Assembly (NCBI GenBank): GCA_035528295.1
Contig: DATKYY010000003.1
Coordinates: 1 to 15,872 of the forward strand
Reading direction: 5' to 3'
DNA length: 15,872 nt
Origin: G020353235 sp035528295
GTDB taxonomy: Bacteria > Chloroflexota > Dehalococcoidia > Dehalococcoidales > JAUYDJ01
In this document: piece after piece, positions 8,352-14,278 of the stretch
Layout: every line of letters begins with the position of its first letter
Position numbering within the stretch: position 1 is the stretch's first letter
Notes under the pieces: model-generated
What the model saw: only the letters and a program-made list of their open reading frames with translations
Told to the model about the DNA's origin: nothing
Databases searched by the model: none
Position numbers and translations under genes: made by a program

Positions 8352-9074
8352 ATGATTAAGCTGACCATTGATGATAAAAAAGTTGAAGCCGAAGAGGGCT
8401 GGACGATTCTGGATGCGGCCAAGCAGGCCGGCATACGTATCCCCACTCTCTGCTCTCATGAGTCACTCAGCCCGGCTGGCTCCTGCCGGGTATGCACCGT
8501 GGAAATAGCCGCTAACGGCGCCAAGAGCCTGACCACGGCTTGTGACTATCCGGTAGAGGCCGGGCTTAAGGTCAGCACCAGTTCGGAGAAGGTGAAGGAA
8601 GCCCGCCGGCTGGCCGTAGAGCTGCTGCTTGCCCAGCGTCCCCACTCATCCCGGCTCCAGGAACTGGCCCGGAAGCTGGGCATTAAACAGCCCCGTTTTG
8701 TCCTGGCGGAGCAGGAGTGTATTCTCTGCCAGCTATGTGTCAGAACCTGTCAGGAACTTGTCGATGTTGAGGCGATTACCTTTGTGGCTCAGGGGAAAGA
8801 CCGGGATGTGGCTGAGCCAACCGTGGTGCATTCGCTGGATAAGTGCATCGGCTGCGATGCCTGTGCCTATGTCTGTCCCACCGAATCAATAACGGTGACT
8901 GATATCGGTGATACCAGGACGATAAACACGCCCAGCGGCAAGCTGGAGTTTAAGCTAAAGCAGTGTCAGGTCTGCGGTAAGTACTGGGCTCCGGAGAAAC
9001 AGCTGGACTACATTATCGAGAAGTGGCACCTGGAGCCGGAGCTCTTCGCTACCTGCCCCGACTGCCGGGACTAG
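8352..9074 (+). CDS. NuoG-N/HoxU-like protein with [2Fe-2S] and two [4Fe-4S] clusters
   Basis: A 240-residue electron-transfer subunit. The N-terminal plant-type [2Fe-2S] domain has C34, C45, C48 and C64. It is followed by two ferredoxin motifs, CILCQLCVRTC at 123-133 and CIGCDACAYVC at 165-175. The Cys/His motif for the extra cluster found between these in NuoG and Fe-hydrogenases is not evident: the spacer 96-116 has no cysteine. The C-terminus adds two CxxC pairs, C205/C208 and C235/C238, perhaps binding zinc or another cluster. ATG 8352 follows GTGAAGG. It is the last gene of the por operon, 18 bases after the flavoprotein. The likely role is to wire electrons between ferredoxin or POR and the flavoprotein; no NuoE-like partner is present. 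Confidence 0.88.
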   Translation: MIKLTIDDKKVEAEEGWTILDAAKQAGIRIPTLCSHESLSPAGSCRVCTVEIAANGAKSLTTACDYPVEAGLKVSTSSEKVKEARRLAVELLLAQRPHSSRLQELARKLGIKQPRFVLAEQECILCQLCVRTCQELVDVEAITFVAQGKDRDVAEPTVVHSLDKCIGCDACAYVCPTESITVTDIGDTRTINTPSGKLEFKLKQCQVCGKYWAPEKQLDYIIEKWHLEPELFATCPDCRD

Positions 9075-9075
9075 G

Positions 9076-9105
9076 TTGACCCTTGAGTCAGCGCCTTGTT
9101 ATACT
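9076..9105 (+). promoter_or_regulatory. Promoter of tRNA-Pro
   Basis: TTGACC at 9076-9081, an 18-base spacer and TATACT at 9100-9105, 7 bases before the tRNA 5' end. It starts immediately after the stop codon of the preceding gene, so the tRNA need not depend on read-through from the operon. Confidence 0.65.
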
Positions 9106-9112
9106 CTAACGG

Positions 9113-9189
9113 CGGGGTGTAGCGCAGTTGGGTAGCGCGCAGCGTTTGGGACGCTGAGGTCGGAGGTTCAAGTCCTCTCACCCCGACCA
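9113..9189 (+). tRNA. tRNA-Pro (TGG)
   Basis: Cloverleaf with acceptor CGGGGTG/CACCCCG, anticodon stem CAGCG/CGCTG around loop TTTGGGA (anticodon TGG at 9147-9149), T arm GGAGG/CCTCT-type stem with loop TTCAAGT, discriminator A and encoded CCA (9187-9189). Confidence 0.96.
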
Positions 9190-9204
9190 TTTTCAGACTG
9201 TCTG

Positions 9205-9396
9205 TCACCAGACTGGCTTCTTTTTCCTGACCAGAGCCGGTTCCTTCTCTAATGCTGGCTGATAGAACTCAGGCAGGTTCTCTATTTCGCGCAGGTAACC
9301 GCACTGAAGGCACTGCTCAAACCATCGGTGTTCCAGACTATCCAGAAAGACGTCACCCCCGCACTTGGGGCAGCCCTTTAGTTTCCACTTTGCCAT
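9205..9396 (-). CDS. Small zinc-ribbon protein
   Basis: A 63-residue protein of unknown function with a zinc-ribbon: CPKC at residues 9-12 and CLQC at 29-32, each followed by glycine as usual in rubredoxin-like knuckles. The C-terminus is basic (RKKK). The ATG at 9396 is preceded on the minus strand by GTGAGG with a 6-base spacer; a GTG 12 bases further upstream would overlap that ribosome site and is rejected. It converges on tRNA-Pro and diverges from the Crp/Fnr gene, with which it shares a 139-base intergenic region containing a CRP-like box. No specific function is claimed. Confidence 0.75.
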   Translation of the reverse strand: MAKWKLKGCPKCGGDVFLDSLEHRWFEQCLQCGYLREIENLPEFYQPALEKEPALVRKKKPVW

Positions 9397-9456
9397 CTTT
9401 TGCCTCACTTGTTAGCCTTAATCTCAAGTATTTTAGGTCAGGCGCTAGCTCTTGTA

Positions 9457-9472
9457 TGTGACTTTTATCGCA
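9457..9472 (+). promoter_or_regulatory. CRP-like operator upstream of the Crp/Fnr gene
   Basis: TGTGA (9457-9461), six bases, TCGCA (9468-9472): nine of ten half-site positions match the CRP consensus TGTGA-N6-TCACA. It lies just upstream of the -35 element at 9481, centred about 51 bases before the predicted transcript start, inside the divergent region shared with the zinc-ribbon gene. Confidence 0.45.
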
Positions 9473-9480
9473 ACCAGTAA

Positions 9481-9509
9481 TTGCCCTGAGATAAACTTTT
9501 CGCTATTAT
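9481..9509 (+). promoter_or_regulatory. Promoter of the Crp/Fnr gene with flanking inverted repeat
   Basis: TTGCCC at 9481-9486, a 17-base spacer and TATTAT at 9504-9509. The -35 lies in one arm (TGCCCTGA, 9482-9489) of an exact 8-base inverted repeat whose other arm (TCAGGGCA, 9519-9526) falls just after the predicted start site. Confidence 0.55.
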
Positions 9510-9535
9510 ATTAACGAATCAGGGCAGGATAGGTT

Positions 9536-10207
9536 ATGACGGTAAAGATAGAACTGCTGAAAACGGCTTGCTACTTCACCAAGCTGGATGAGGCCGCTCT
9601 GCAGGCGGTAAGCCGTTTTATATTCGTCAAGCAGGTCCCGGCGGGCGAGGTTGTCCTGTGGGAGGGGGAGGAGGATGAGGCCACCTATTTTGTCATCAGC
9701 GGGCAGCTGAAGCTCTTCGCGACATCGGCTGAGGGGCGGGAGTTTATCGTCCGCATCGTCTATGGCGGGGACTCCATCAACGATGATGCCACCTTTGATA
9801 TAGAACCGAGCAAGTTGAGCGCCATGACGCTGAGCCCGGTGGTGCTTTATGGGTTGCGCAAGCCAGACTTAGTCAGGATTCTGCGTGATTACCCGCTGGT
9901 CAGCCTGAATATTGCCAATGTCCTGGCGGCCCGGCAGCGCTACCTTGTCCAGCTGGCTACGGAACTGGTCTTCAAGAATGTCACCGGCCGGTTGGCCCGC
10001 CTGCTTTTGGAAAGGGAGAAGCAGGCACTCAGCGGGGCGGAGAATGTCAGGGTTACCCAGCAGGAGATGGCGGCTATGATCGGGACGGTCCGGGAGATAG
10101 TCTCTCGCTCGTTGCGAGAACTGGAGGCGATGGGGGCAATCAGTATGAAAAACAACCAGATAATTATTACCAGTCGCGAACGATTACTGGAATTAAGCCG
10201 TTCCTAG
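9536..10207 (+). CDS. Crp/Fnr-family transcriptional regulator
   Basis: A 223-residue DNA-binding regulator. Residues about 15-115 form the cyclic-nucleotide-binding-type beta roll (GEVVLWEGEEDEATYFVISG is typical), followed by the dimer helix and a winged helix-turn-helix. The recognition helix reads VREIVSRSL with R186, E187, S190 and R191. The Arg and Glu correspond to the CRP residues that contact TGTGA half-sites. The usual cAMP-pocket stretch (E-L-A followed by an R-T/S pair) is not seen, and there is no FNR-like N-terminal cysteine cluster, so the ligand is unknown. The ATG at 9536 follows AGGATAGG. CRP-like boxes upstream of itself and of the next gene suggest autoregulation and control of the ferredoxin. 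Confidence 0.9.
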   Translation: MTVKIELLKTACYFTKLDEAALQAVSRFIFVKQVPAGEVVLWEGEEDEATYFVISGQLKLFATSAEGREFIVRIVYGGDSINDDATFDIEPSKLSAMTLSPVVLYGLRKPDLVRILRDYPLVSLNIANVLAARQRYLVQLATELVFKNVTGRLARLLLEREKQALSGAENVRVTQQEMAAMIGTVREIVSRSLRELEAMGAISMKNNQIIITSRERLLELSRS

Positions 10208-10215
10208 CCCCGGGC

Positions 10216-10231
10216 TGTGACCAAAATCATA
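10216..10231 (+). promoter_or_regulatory. CRP-like operator upstream of the ferredoxin gene
   Basis: TGTGA (10216-10220), six bases, TCATA (10227-10231): nine of ten half-site positions match TGTGA-N6-TCACA. It begins 9 bases after the regulator's stop. A small inverted repeat GTCTA-AAAA-TAGAC (10256-10269) follows before the ferredoxin ribosome site. Confidence 0.45.
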
Positions 10232-10286
10232 GACGGGAGCAGGGTGCTTGAGATAGTCTAAAAATAGACGATAAGGTGAGCTAAAA

Positions 10287-10487
10287 ATGAAGGTGATGCC
10301 GGAACTGAATATTGAATTGTGCGATGGCTGCGGCTTGTGTATCATAGCCTGCCACGGCGGGGCTATTATTCCGGAAGATGACCGGGTGCGTATCGAGTTG
10401 AGCGAAGACTGTGATTTCTGCGGAGTCTGTGAGGCGGTCTGTCCGCAGCAAGCCATTACCTGTTTTTATCTCATTGTCCCCGCTTGA
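10287..10487 (+). CDS. Two-cluster [4Fe-4S] ferredoxin
   Basis: A 66-residue ferredoxin with motifs CDGCGLCIIAC (residues 12-22) and CDFCGVCEAVC followed by proline (42-53). In the first motif the residue after the last cysteine is histidine (H23) instead of proline. ATG 10287 is preceded by AAGGTGAG. It lies 79 bases after the Crp/Fnr gene, with a CRP-like box in the gap. It could serve as electron carrier for the 2-oxoacid oxidoreductase upstream, but that is inference. Its last 22 bases overlap the convergent HD-GYP gene. Confidence 0.85.
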   Translation: MKVMPELNIELCDGCGLCIIACHGGAIIPEDDRVRIELSEDCDFCGVCEAVCPQQAITCFYLIVPA

Positions 10488-11920
10488 GTAAATCTAAAGC
10501 TCTTTTCCGCAAAGAGTTTGAGGCAAACGTCGACCACCTGCGGGTCGTAGAGGGTGCCCCGGTTCTGTGAAATCTCGGCCAGGGCTTTATCAATGCCGCG
10601 GGCGGGGCGGTAGGGGCGGTGGGAGGACATCGCCTCGACGACATCAGCTACCGCCAGTATCCTCGCCTCAAGGAGGATATCTTTAGCGGATAGACCGGAG
10701 GGATAGCCGGAGCCGTTGCTTCTTTCGTGGTGTTGAAAGACAACCGGCGCCACCGGCCAGGGAAACTCTATTGTCTTCAGTATGTTATAGCCGGCTTCAG
10801 GGTGGGTCTTAATCATGTTGAATTCAATCTCGGTTAACCGGCCCGGCTTGGTCAGAATCTCACTCGGTATGTTTATCTTGCCGATGTCGTGAAGGGTGCC
10901 GGCAACCCGTATTTCCTTGATTATTTCTTTGCCGAGTTTCATTTCTCTGGCGATGGCACAGGCAAGCTGGGCCACCCTCTGCTGGTGACCGGCGGTATAT
11001 GGGTCACGTAGCTCAGCAGTTGCGGCAATAGCTTGCGTAATCTCCTCAATCAGTTCTCGCAGCTTCTCCGAGTAGCGTTTCAGTTCTTTCTCAGCACGTT
11101 TGCGTTCGGTGATTCTGCCTAACTGCTCAGCCACGGCGCCAATAAGTAGCCTTTCTTCTTTCAAAAATGGTCCCTCGTCAGCTTCTGGTTTTTGCTCAAG
11201 GTAAGTAATCTCAACGGTGCCCGCCTTTGCCTTGTTTACTTTAATATCTGAAGATTGCTGCCACCTGGTCTTGCGGTAGTTGTCGGTCTTGAATTCCTTG
11301 CTATCAATAGTGATCCTGCTGGCGGTAATCTCGGGGTATTGCCACGCTTCCGGAAGCAGATTGGCTACTTCCTGATATATTTCTTCAGGTGGGCTACCTA
11401 TTTTTTCGATAAGGTTAAGGTTAGTCAACCCGATACCGTAAAGGCAGTTGAGTTCTTTCACCCGTTTATTTAAATCGTACTCAGCGCGCTTGCGTTCGAA
11501 TAGCTCCTGCTGTGCCGTCTGGTATAGCCTCCGGTTCTCCATGATTAGGTGCTGCTTTTCCAGTTCCTCCCTGACCATGGTCAGCAGTTTATCCATGCTT
11601 AAGGGCTTGGTAATATACCCCGATGCCCCTTCGTTTAGCGCCCGCACCGCGTTGTCTACCGAGGCGTAAGCGGTGACTATAATCATCACCATGTCAGGGT
11701 GTATTTCTTTTAAAGGTGCGATTAGCTCTATCCCCTCCATATCGGGCAGCCTGATGTCCAGCAGGGCCAGATTGTAAAATCTCTGGCGTGCTTTCTCCAG
11801 TGCCTCACGTCCGGTTCGGGCTATCTCTGTCCTATAACCCTTCTTGTTCAGCATGAGGGTCAGGATATCGCCGGTGCTCACATCATCATCAACGATAAGG
11901 ATGCTTTCTTTCTCGTCCAA
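10466..11920 (-). CDS. Response regulator with REC, GAF-like and HD-GYP domains
   Basis: A 484-residue two-component output protein. The REC domain (1-120) has the acidic pocket D11-D13 and phospho-acceptor D55 (LLDIRLPD). A linker helix rich in Lys/Arg/Glu (about 125-160, probably coiled coil) leads to a GAF-like sensory region (about 160-275, with AWQYPE and a degPFL-type segment), another charged helix with ITERKRAEKELKR, and an HD-GYP domain (about 310-480) with HD at 344-345 and GYP at 405-407. HD-GYP domains hydrolyse cyclic di-GMP. The HHERSNGSGYP motif has Asn where many have Asp; this variant is common in the family. It starts at TTG 11920, with GGGGAG 8 bases upstream. It is preceded in its operon by the 51-residue gene, and no histidine kinase is encoded here. 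Confidence 0.9.
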   Translation of the reverse strand: MDEKESILIVDDDVSTGDILTLMLNKKGYRTEIARTGREALEKARQRFYNLALLDIRLPDMEGIELIAPLKEIHPDMVMIIVTAYASVDNAVRALNEGASGYITKPLSMDKLLTMVREELEKQHLIMENRRLYQTAQQELFERKRAEYDLNKRVKELNCLYGIGLTNLNLIEKIGSPPEEIYQEVANLLPEAWQYPEITASRITIDSKEFKTDNYRKTRWQQSSDIKVNKAKAGTVEITYLEQKPEADEGPFLKEERLLIGAVAEQLGRITERKRAEKELKRYSEKLRELIEEITQAIAATAELRDPYTAGHQQRVAQLACAIAREMKLGKEIIKEIRVAGTLHDIGKINIPSEILTKPGRLTEIEFNMIKTHPEAGYNILKTIEFPWPVAPVVFQHHERSNGSGYPSGLSAKDILLEARILAVADVVEAMSSHRPYRPARGIDKALAEISQNRGTLYDPQVVDVCLKLFAEKSFRFTQAGTMR

Positions 11921-11946
11921 CCCTCTTTCTCCCCGTCAGCTACTCT

Positions 11947-12102
11947 TTATTTCGGGTATCGCCGAGCCATACTTAGCCGCTTCATCCACCCCGGAGCGGT
12001 TCGGGCAATTTTGGTGACTCCGGACGCCTCCAGTTCGGCGTTTTTACGGCATAAGTCCAGTAATTCAATTAGAGACGTCTCCTTTTTAACTTCAGCCCTC
12101 AA
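11947..12102 (-). CDS. Small unrecognised protein upstream of the HD-GYP regulator
   Basis: A 51-residue open frame. Its start is TTG at 12102, preceded by a perfect AGGAGG (complement of 12108-12113) with a 5-base spacer, and it ends in TAA 26 bases before the HD-GYP start. The N-terminal half is predicted helical and amphipathic (ETSLIELLDLCRKNAELE); the C-terminal half is strongly basic (WMKRLSMARRYPK). There is no signal peptide or membrane segment and one cysteine. Its only support is the ribosome site, the operon-like spacing and the length filled by the frame. The sequence could also be a leader peptide or a small partner of the regulator. I do not recognise it. Confidence 0.55.
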   Translation of the reverse strand: MRAEVKKETSLIELLDLCRKNAELEASGVTKIARTAPGWMKRLSMARRYPK

Positions 12103-12139
12103 TTGTGCCTCCTGAAGCAAAGTTAACCCCGGTTAAAGA

Positions 12140-12166
12140 ATAATACTATTGTCAATAATTTGTCAA
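12140..12166 (-). promoter_or_regulatory. Putative promoter of the small-protein/HD-GYP operon
   Basis: On the minus strand, TTGACA (complement of 12161-12166) is followed after 15 bases by TATTAT (complement of 12140-12145). The spacer is shorter than ideal. The predicted transcript would start about 30 bases before the TTG of the 51-residue gene. Confidence 0.4.
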
Positions 12167-12177
12167 CTATTTTGACA
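12150..12177. repeat. TGTCAA direct and inverted hexamers in the divergent intergenic region
   Basis: TGTCAA at 12150-12155 and 12161-12166, then its reverse complement TTGACA at 12172-12177, each separated by exactly 5 bases (11-base period, about one DNA turn). The second and third form a perfect inverted repeat. The array sits between the divergent HD-GYP and archease units and overlaps both predicted -35 elements, as an operator would. Confidence 0.5.
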
Positions 12178-12202
12178 GCTGACACAAGAGGGCAAATATA
12201 AA
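12172..12202 (+). promoter_or_regulatory. Putative promoter of the archease-rtcB operon
   Basis: TTGACA at 12172-12177 and TATAAA at 12197-12202, separated by 19 bases, which is longer than ideal. The predicted leader is about 70 bases. No other plus-strand promoter before 12279 is better. Confidence 0.35.
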
Positions 12203-12278
12203 TTCAGGCGGGATAGCATTTTTATTTCCCCAAAAGTCGGCTAGATAAGGGCGCCCCAATTAATGTAGAATTAATCTG

Positions 12279-12683
12279 ATGAAAAAGTTTGAATTAGTAG
12301 AGCATACCGCCGATACCGGATTGATTGCCTACGGCCATAATCTGGCAGAGGCGTTTGCCAACGCCGCTTACGGTCTTTTTTCAATTATGGCTGAGCTTGA
12401 CGGGGTACGCGAAGTTGAGTCACAAACAGTGGCGGTAAGCGCTGAAGATACCGAAGGCCTGCTGTTTAACTGGCTCAATGAGCTTATTTATGTCTTTGAG
12501 ATGGAAAAGCTACTGCTGAAGAGATTTAACATCACCGAATTCGGTGAGCGTCGGCTTAAGGCGGAGTGCTGGGGTGAGAAGTATGACCCCTCCCGGCACC
12601 AGCTTAGATCGGGGGTAAAATCAGCCACCTATCATATGCTCAAGATAGATAAGGACCAGGTGCGGGTTATCTTTGATGTTTAG
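12279..12683 (+). CDS. Archease (RtcB activator)
   Basis: A 134-residue archease, the small protein that speeds RtcB guanylylation and lets it turn over repeatedly. The N-terminal motif EHTADTG (residues 8-14) contains the conserved metal-site aspartate, and the C-terminal IFDV ends with the second conserved acidic residue. The central LLFNWLNELIYVFE block is typical of the family, and the length is usual. The ATG at 12279 is not preceded by a clear Shine-Dalgarno sequence. The rtcB gene starts 12 bases after its stop. Adjacent placement with rtcB is the strongest functional clue and matches known archaeal and bacterial pairs. Confidence 0.92.
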   Translation: MKKFELVEHTADTGLIAYGHNLAEAFANAAYGLFSIMAELDGVREVESQTVAVSAEDTEGLLFNWLNELIYVFEMEKLLLKRFNITEFGERRLKAECWGEKYDPSRHQLRSGVKSATYHMLKIDKDQVRVIFDV

Positions 12684-12695
12684 GAGGTGAGGGTT

Positions 12696-14153
12696 ATGAG
12701 TCCTTGGTCTGGACCTCTGCAAAAAGTGGACGATTACCGCTGGCGCATACCCAAAAGTTATAAATCCGGCATGCGAGTTGACGGCCTGGTATTTGCCAGC
12801 GAGGAAATGGTTGAAGTAATAAAGCAGGAGCAGTCCCTGGAGCAGGTGGCTAATGTTGCCTTTTTACCCGGCATCGTCAGCTATTCCCTGGCGATGCCTG
12901 ACATTCACTGGGGCTACGGCTTCCCCATCGGCGGGGTAGCCGCAATGAGGATGAGTGACGGGGTGGTGTCACCGGGTGGGGTTGGATTTGACATAAACTG
13001 CGGCGTCCGGCTGCTGCGCACTAATCTCATGGAGGCAGAAGTCCGCCCCCGGATAAAGGAGCTGGTGGACGCCCTTTACCGCAATGTCCCCTCCGGGCTG
13101 GGCTCGGAGGGCAAGATCAGGCTGAGGCACGGGGAGATTGATGAGGTTCTGGTTAAAGGCTCGCGGTGGGCGGTGGAGAAGGGGTATGGCCGCCGTGACG
13201 ACCTTGAGACTACCGAGGAGGGGGGTGAGATGGCGGCGGCTGGGCCGGAGCATGTCAGCCGGCGGGCCAAAGAGCGGGGTGTCCCCCAGCTGGGTACTTT
13301 GGGATCCGGAAACCACTTCCTTGAGGTTGCCGTGATTGACCAGATACAGGACAGTGCCACCGCCAGGGACATGGGCATTAGCCAGACCGGGCAGATTATG
13401 CTGCTGGTTCACTGCGGCTCAAGAGGGCTGGGACACCAGGTCGCCGATGACTACATCGGGGTGATGGTGAGCGCCATGAAGAAGTATAACATTGAGCTGC
13501 CTGACCGCCAGCTGGCCTGTGCCCCGATTGACTCCCCGGAAGGGAAGAACTATCTGGCGGCGATGCGCTGTGCCGCCAACTATGCCTGGGCTAACCGCCA
13601 GTGTATTGCCCACTGGGTGAGGGAGTCCTTCTGTCAGGTATTGAAGAAGACCGAAGAGGAAGCCGGGCTGGAGCTCATCTATGATGTCTGCCACAACATT
13701 GCCAAGATAGAGACGCATGAAGTGGATGGCAAAAGGGTTGAGCTTTGTGTCCACCGTAAGGGGGCGACCCGGGCTTTCCCGGCGGGCCATTCCGATGTTC
13801 CCAAAAAATATGCCGGCATCGGTCAGCCGGTATTGATTCCGGGGGATATGGGGCGCTACTCCTATATCCTGGTGGGCACCGAGCAGGCAATGAAGGAGAG
13901 CTTTGGCTCGACCTGCCACGGCGCCGGCCGGCTGAAGAGTCGGACCGCCGCCAAGCGTGAGCTCAGGGGTGAGGACGTGCTCAGAGACCTTGAGTCCCGC
14001 GGCATAACCGTCAGAACGGGCAGCCTGAAGGGTCTGGCTGAAGAAGCCTCTCAGGCTTATAAAGATGTGGAGTTGGTGGTCGGGGTAGTCCATAATGCCG
14101 GCATCTCCCGGATTGTGGCCCGGACCAGGCCCATCGGGGTGATTAAAGGCTGA
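12696..14153 (+). CDS. rtcB: RNA-splicing/repair ligase RtcB
   Basis: A 485-residue RtcB, which joins 2',3'-cyclic phosphate (3'-phosphate) ends to 5'-OH ends with GTP and Mn2+, in tRNA splicing or RNA repair. Metal ligands are visible: D99 and C102 (GVGFDINCG), H207 (GSGNHFLEV), H239 (VHCGSRGLG) and H333 (CHNIAKIE). The nucleophile that carries GMP is H408 in CHGAGR. The RKGATRA motif near 355 is present. No intein interrupts the motifs. The ATG at 12696 has GGAGG 8 bases upstream; an in-frame GTG at 12687 lies in that ribosome site and is rejected. It forms a two-gene operon with archease. Confidence 0.96.
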   Translation: MSPWSGPLQKVDDYRWRIPKSYKSGMRVDGLVFASEEMVEVIKQEQSLEQVANVAFLPGIVSYSLAMPDIHWGYGFPIGGVAAMRMSDGVVSPGGVGFDINCGVRLLRTNLMEAEVRPRIKELVDALYRNVPSGLGSEGKIRLRHGEIDEVLVKGSRWAVEKGYGRRDDLETTEEGGEMAAAGPEHVSRRAKERGVPQLGTLGSGNHFLEVAVIDQIQDSATARDMGISQTGQIMLLVHCGSRGLGHQVADDYIGVMVSAMKKYNIELPDRQLACAPIDSPEGKNYLAAMRCAANYAWANRQCIAHWVRESFCQVLKKTEEEAGLELIYDVCHNIAKIETHEVDGKRVELCVHRKGATRAFPAGHSDVPKKYAGIGQPVLIPGDMGRYSYILVGTEQAMKESFGSTCHGAGRLKSRTAAKRELRGEDVLRDLESRGITVRTGSLKGLAEEASQAYKDVELVVGVVHNAGISRIVARTRPIGVIKG

Positions 14154-14160
14154 TATACCT

Positions 14161-14189
14161 TTGACAAGGGGTGGGGGTAAGGCTAAAAT
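14161..14189 (+). promoter_or_regulatory. Strong promoter of the tRNA-Gly/tRNA-CAT pair
   Basis: Perfect TTGACA at 14161-14166, a 17-base spacer and TAAAAT at 14184-14189, with the tRNA 5' end 12 bases further. It begins 7 bases after the rtcB stop. Confidence 0.75.
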
Positions 14190-14201
14190 AGATGTCGTCT
14201 A

Positions 14202-14277
14202 GCGGGAGTAACTCAGTTGGCAGAGTCCCTGCCTTCCAAGCAGGTTGTCGCCGGTTCGAGCCCGGTCTCCCGCTCCA
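14202..14277 (+). tRNA. tRNA-Gly (TCC)
   Basis: Acceptor GCGGGAG/CTCCCGC, anticodon stem CCTGC/GCAGG around loop CTTCCAA (anticodon TCC at 14235-14237), T arm CCGGT/GCCGG-type stem with loop TTCGAGC, encoded CCA at 14275-14277. Only one base separates it from the next tRNA. Confidence 0.96.
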
Positions 14278-14278
14278 T

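Noticed and set aside
9194..9225. Possible terminator after tRNA-Pro (GTCTG/CAGAC stem and a T run)
   Set aside because: The stem is only 5 base pairs, alternative pairings exist, and the T run is broken; too weak to list.
9252..9461. Plus-strand frame of 69 codons between tRNA-Pro and the Crp/Fnr gene
   Set aside because: It is antisense to the zinc-ribbon gene, which has paired CxxC motifs and a good ribosome site; the plus frame has neither.
13419..14093. Long minus-strand open frame antisense to rtcB, and similar frames opposite the ATPase and por genes
   Set aside because: These are shadow frames in GC-rich coding sequence; the plus-strand products are clear family members with intact motifs.
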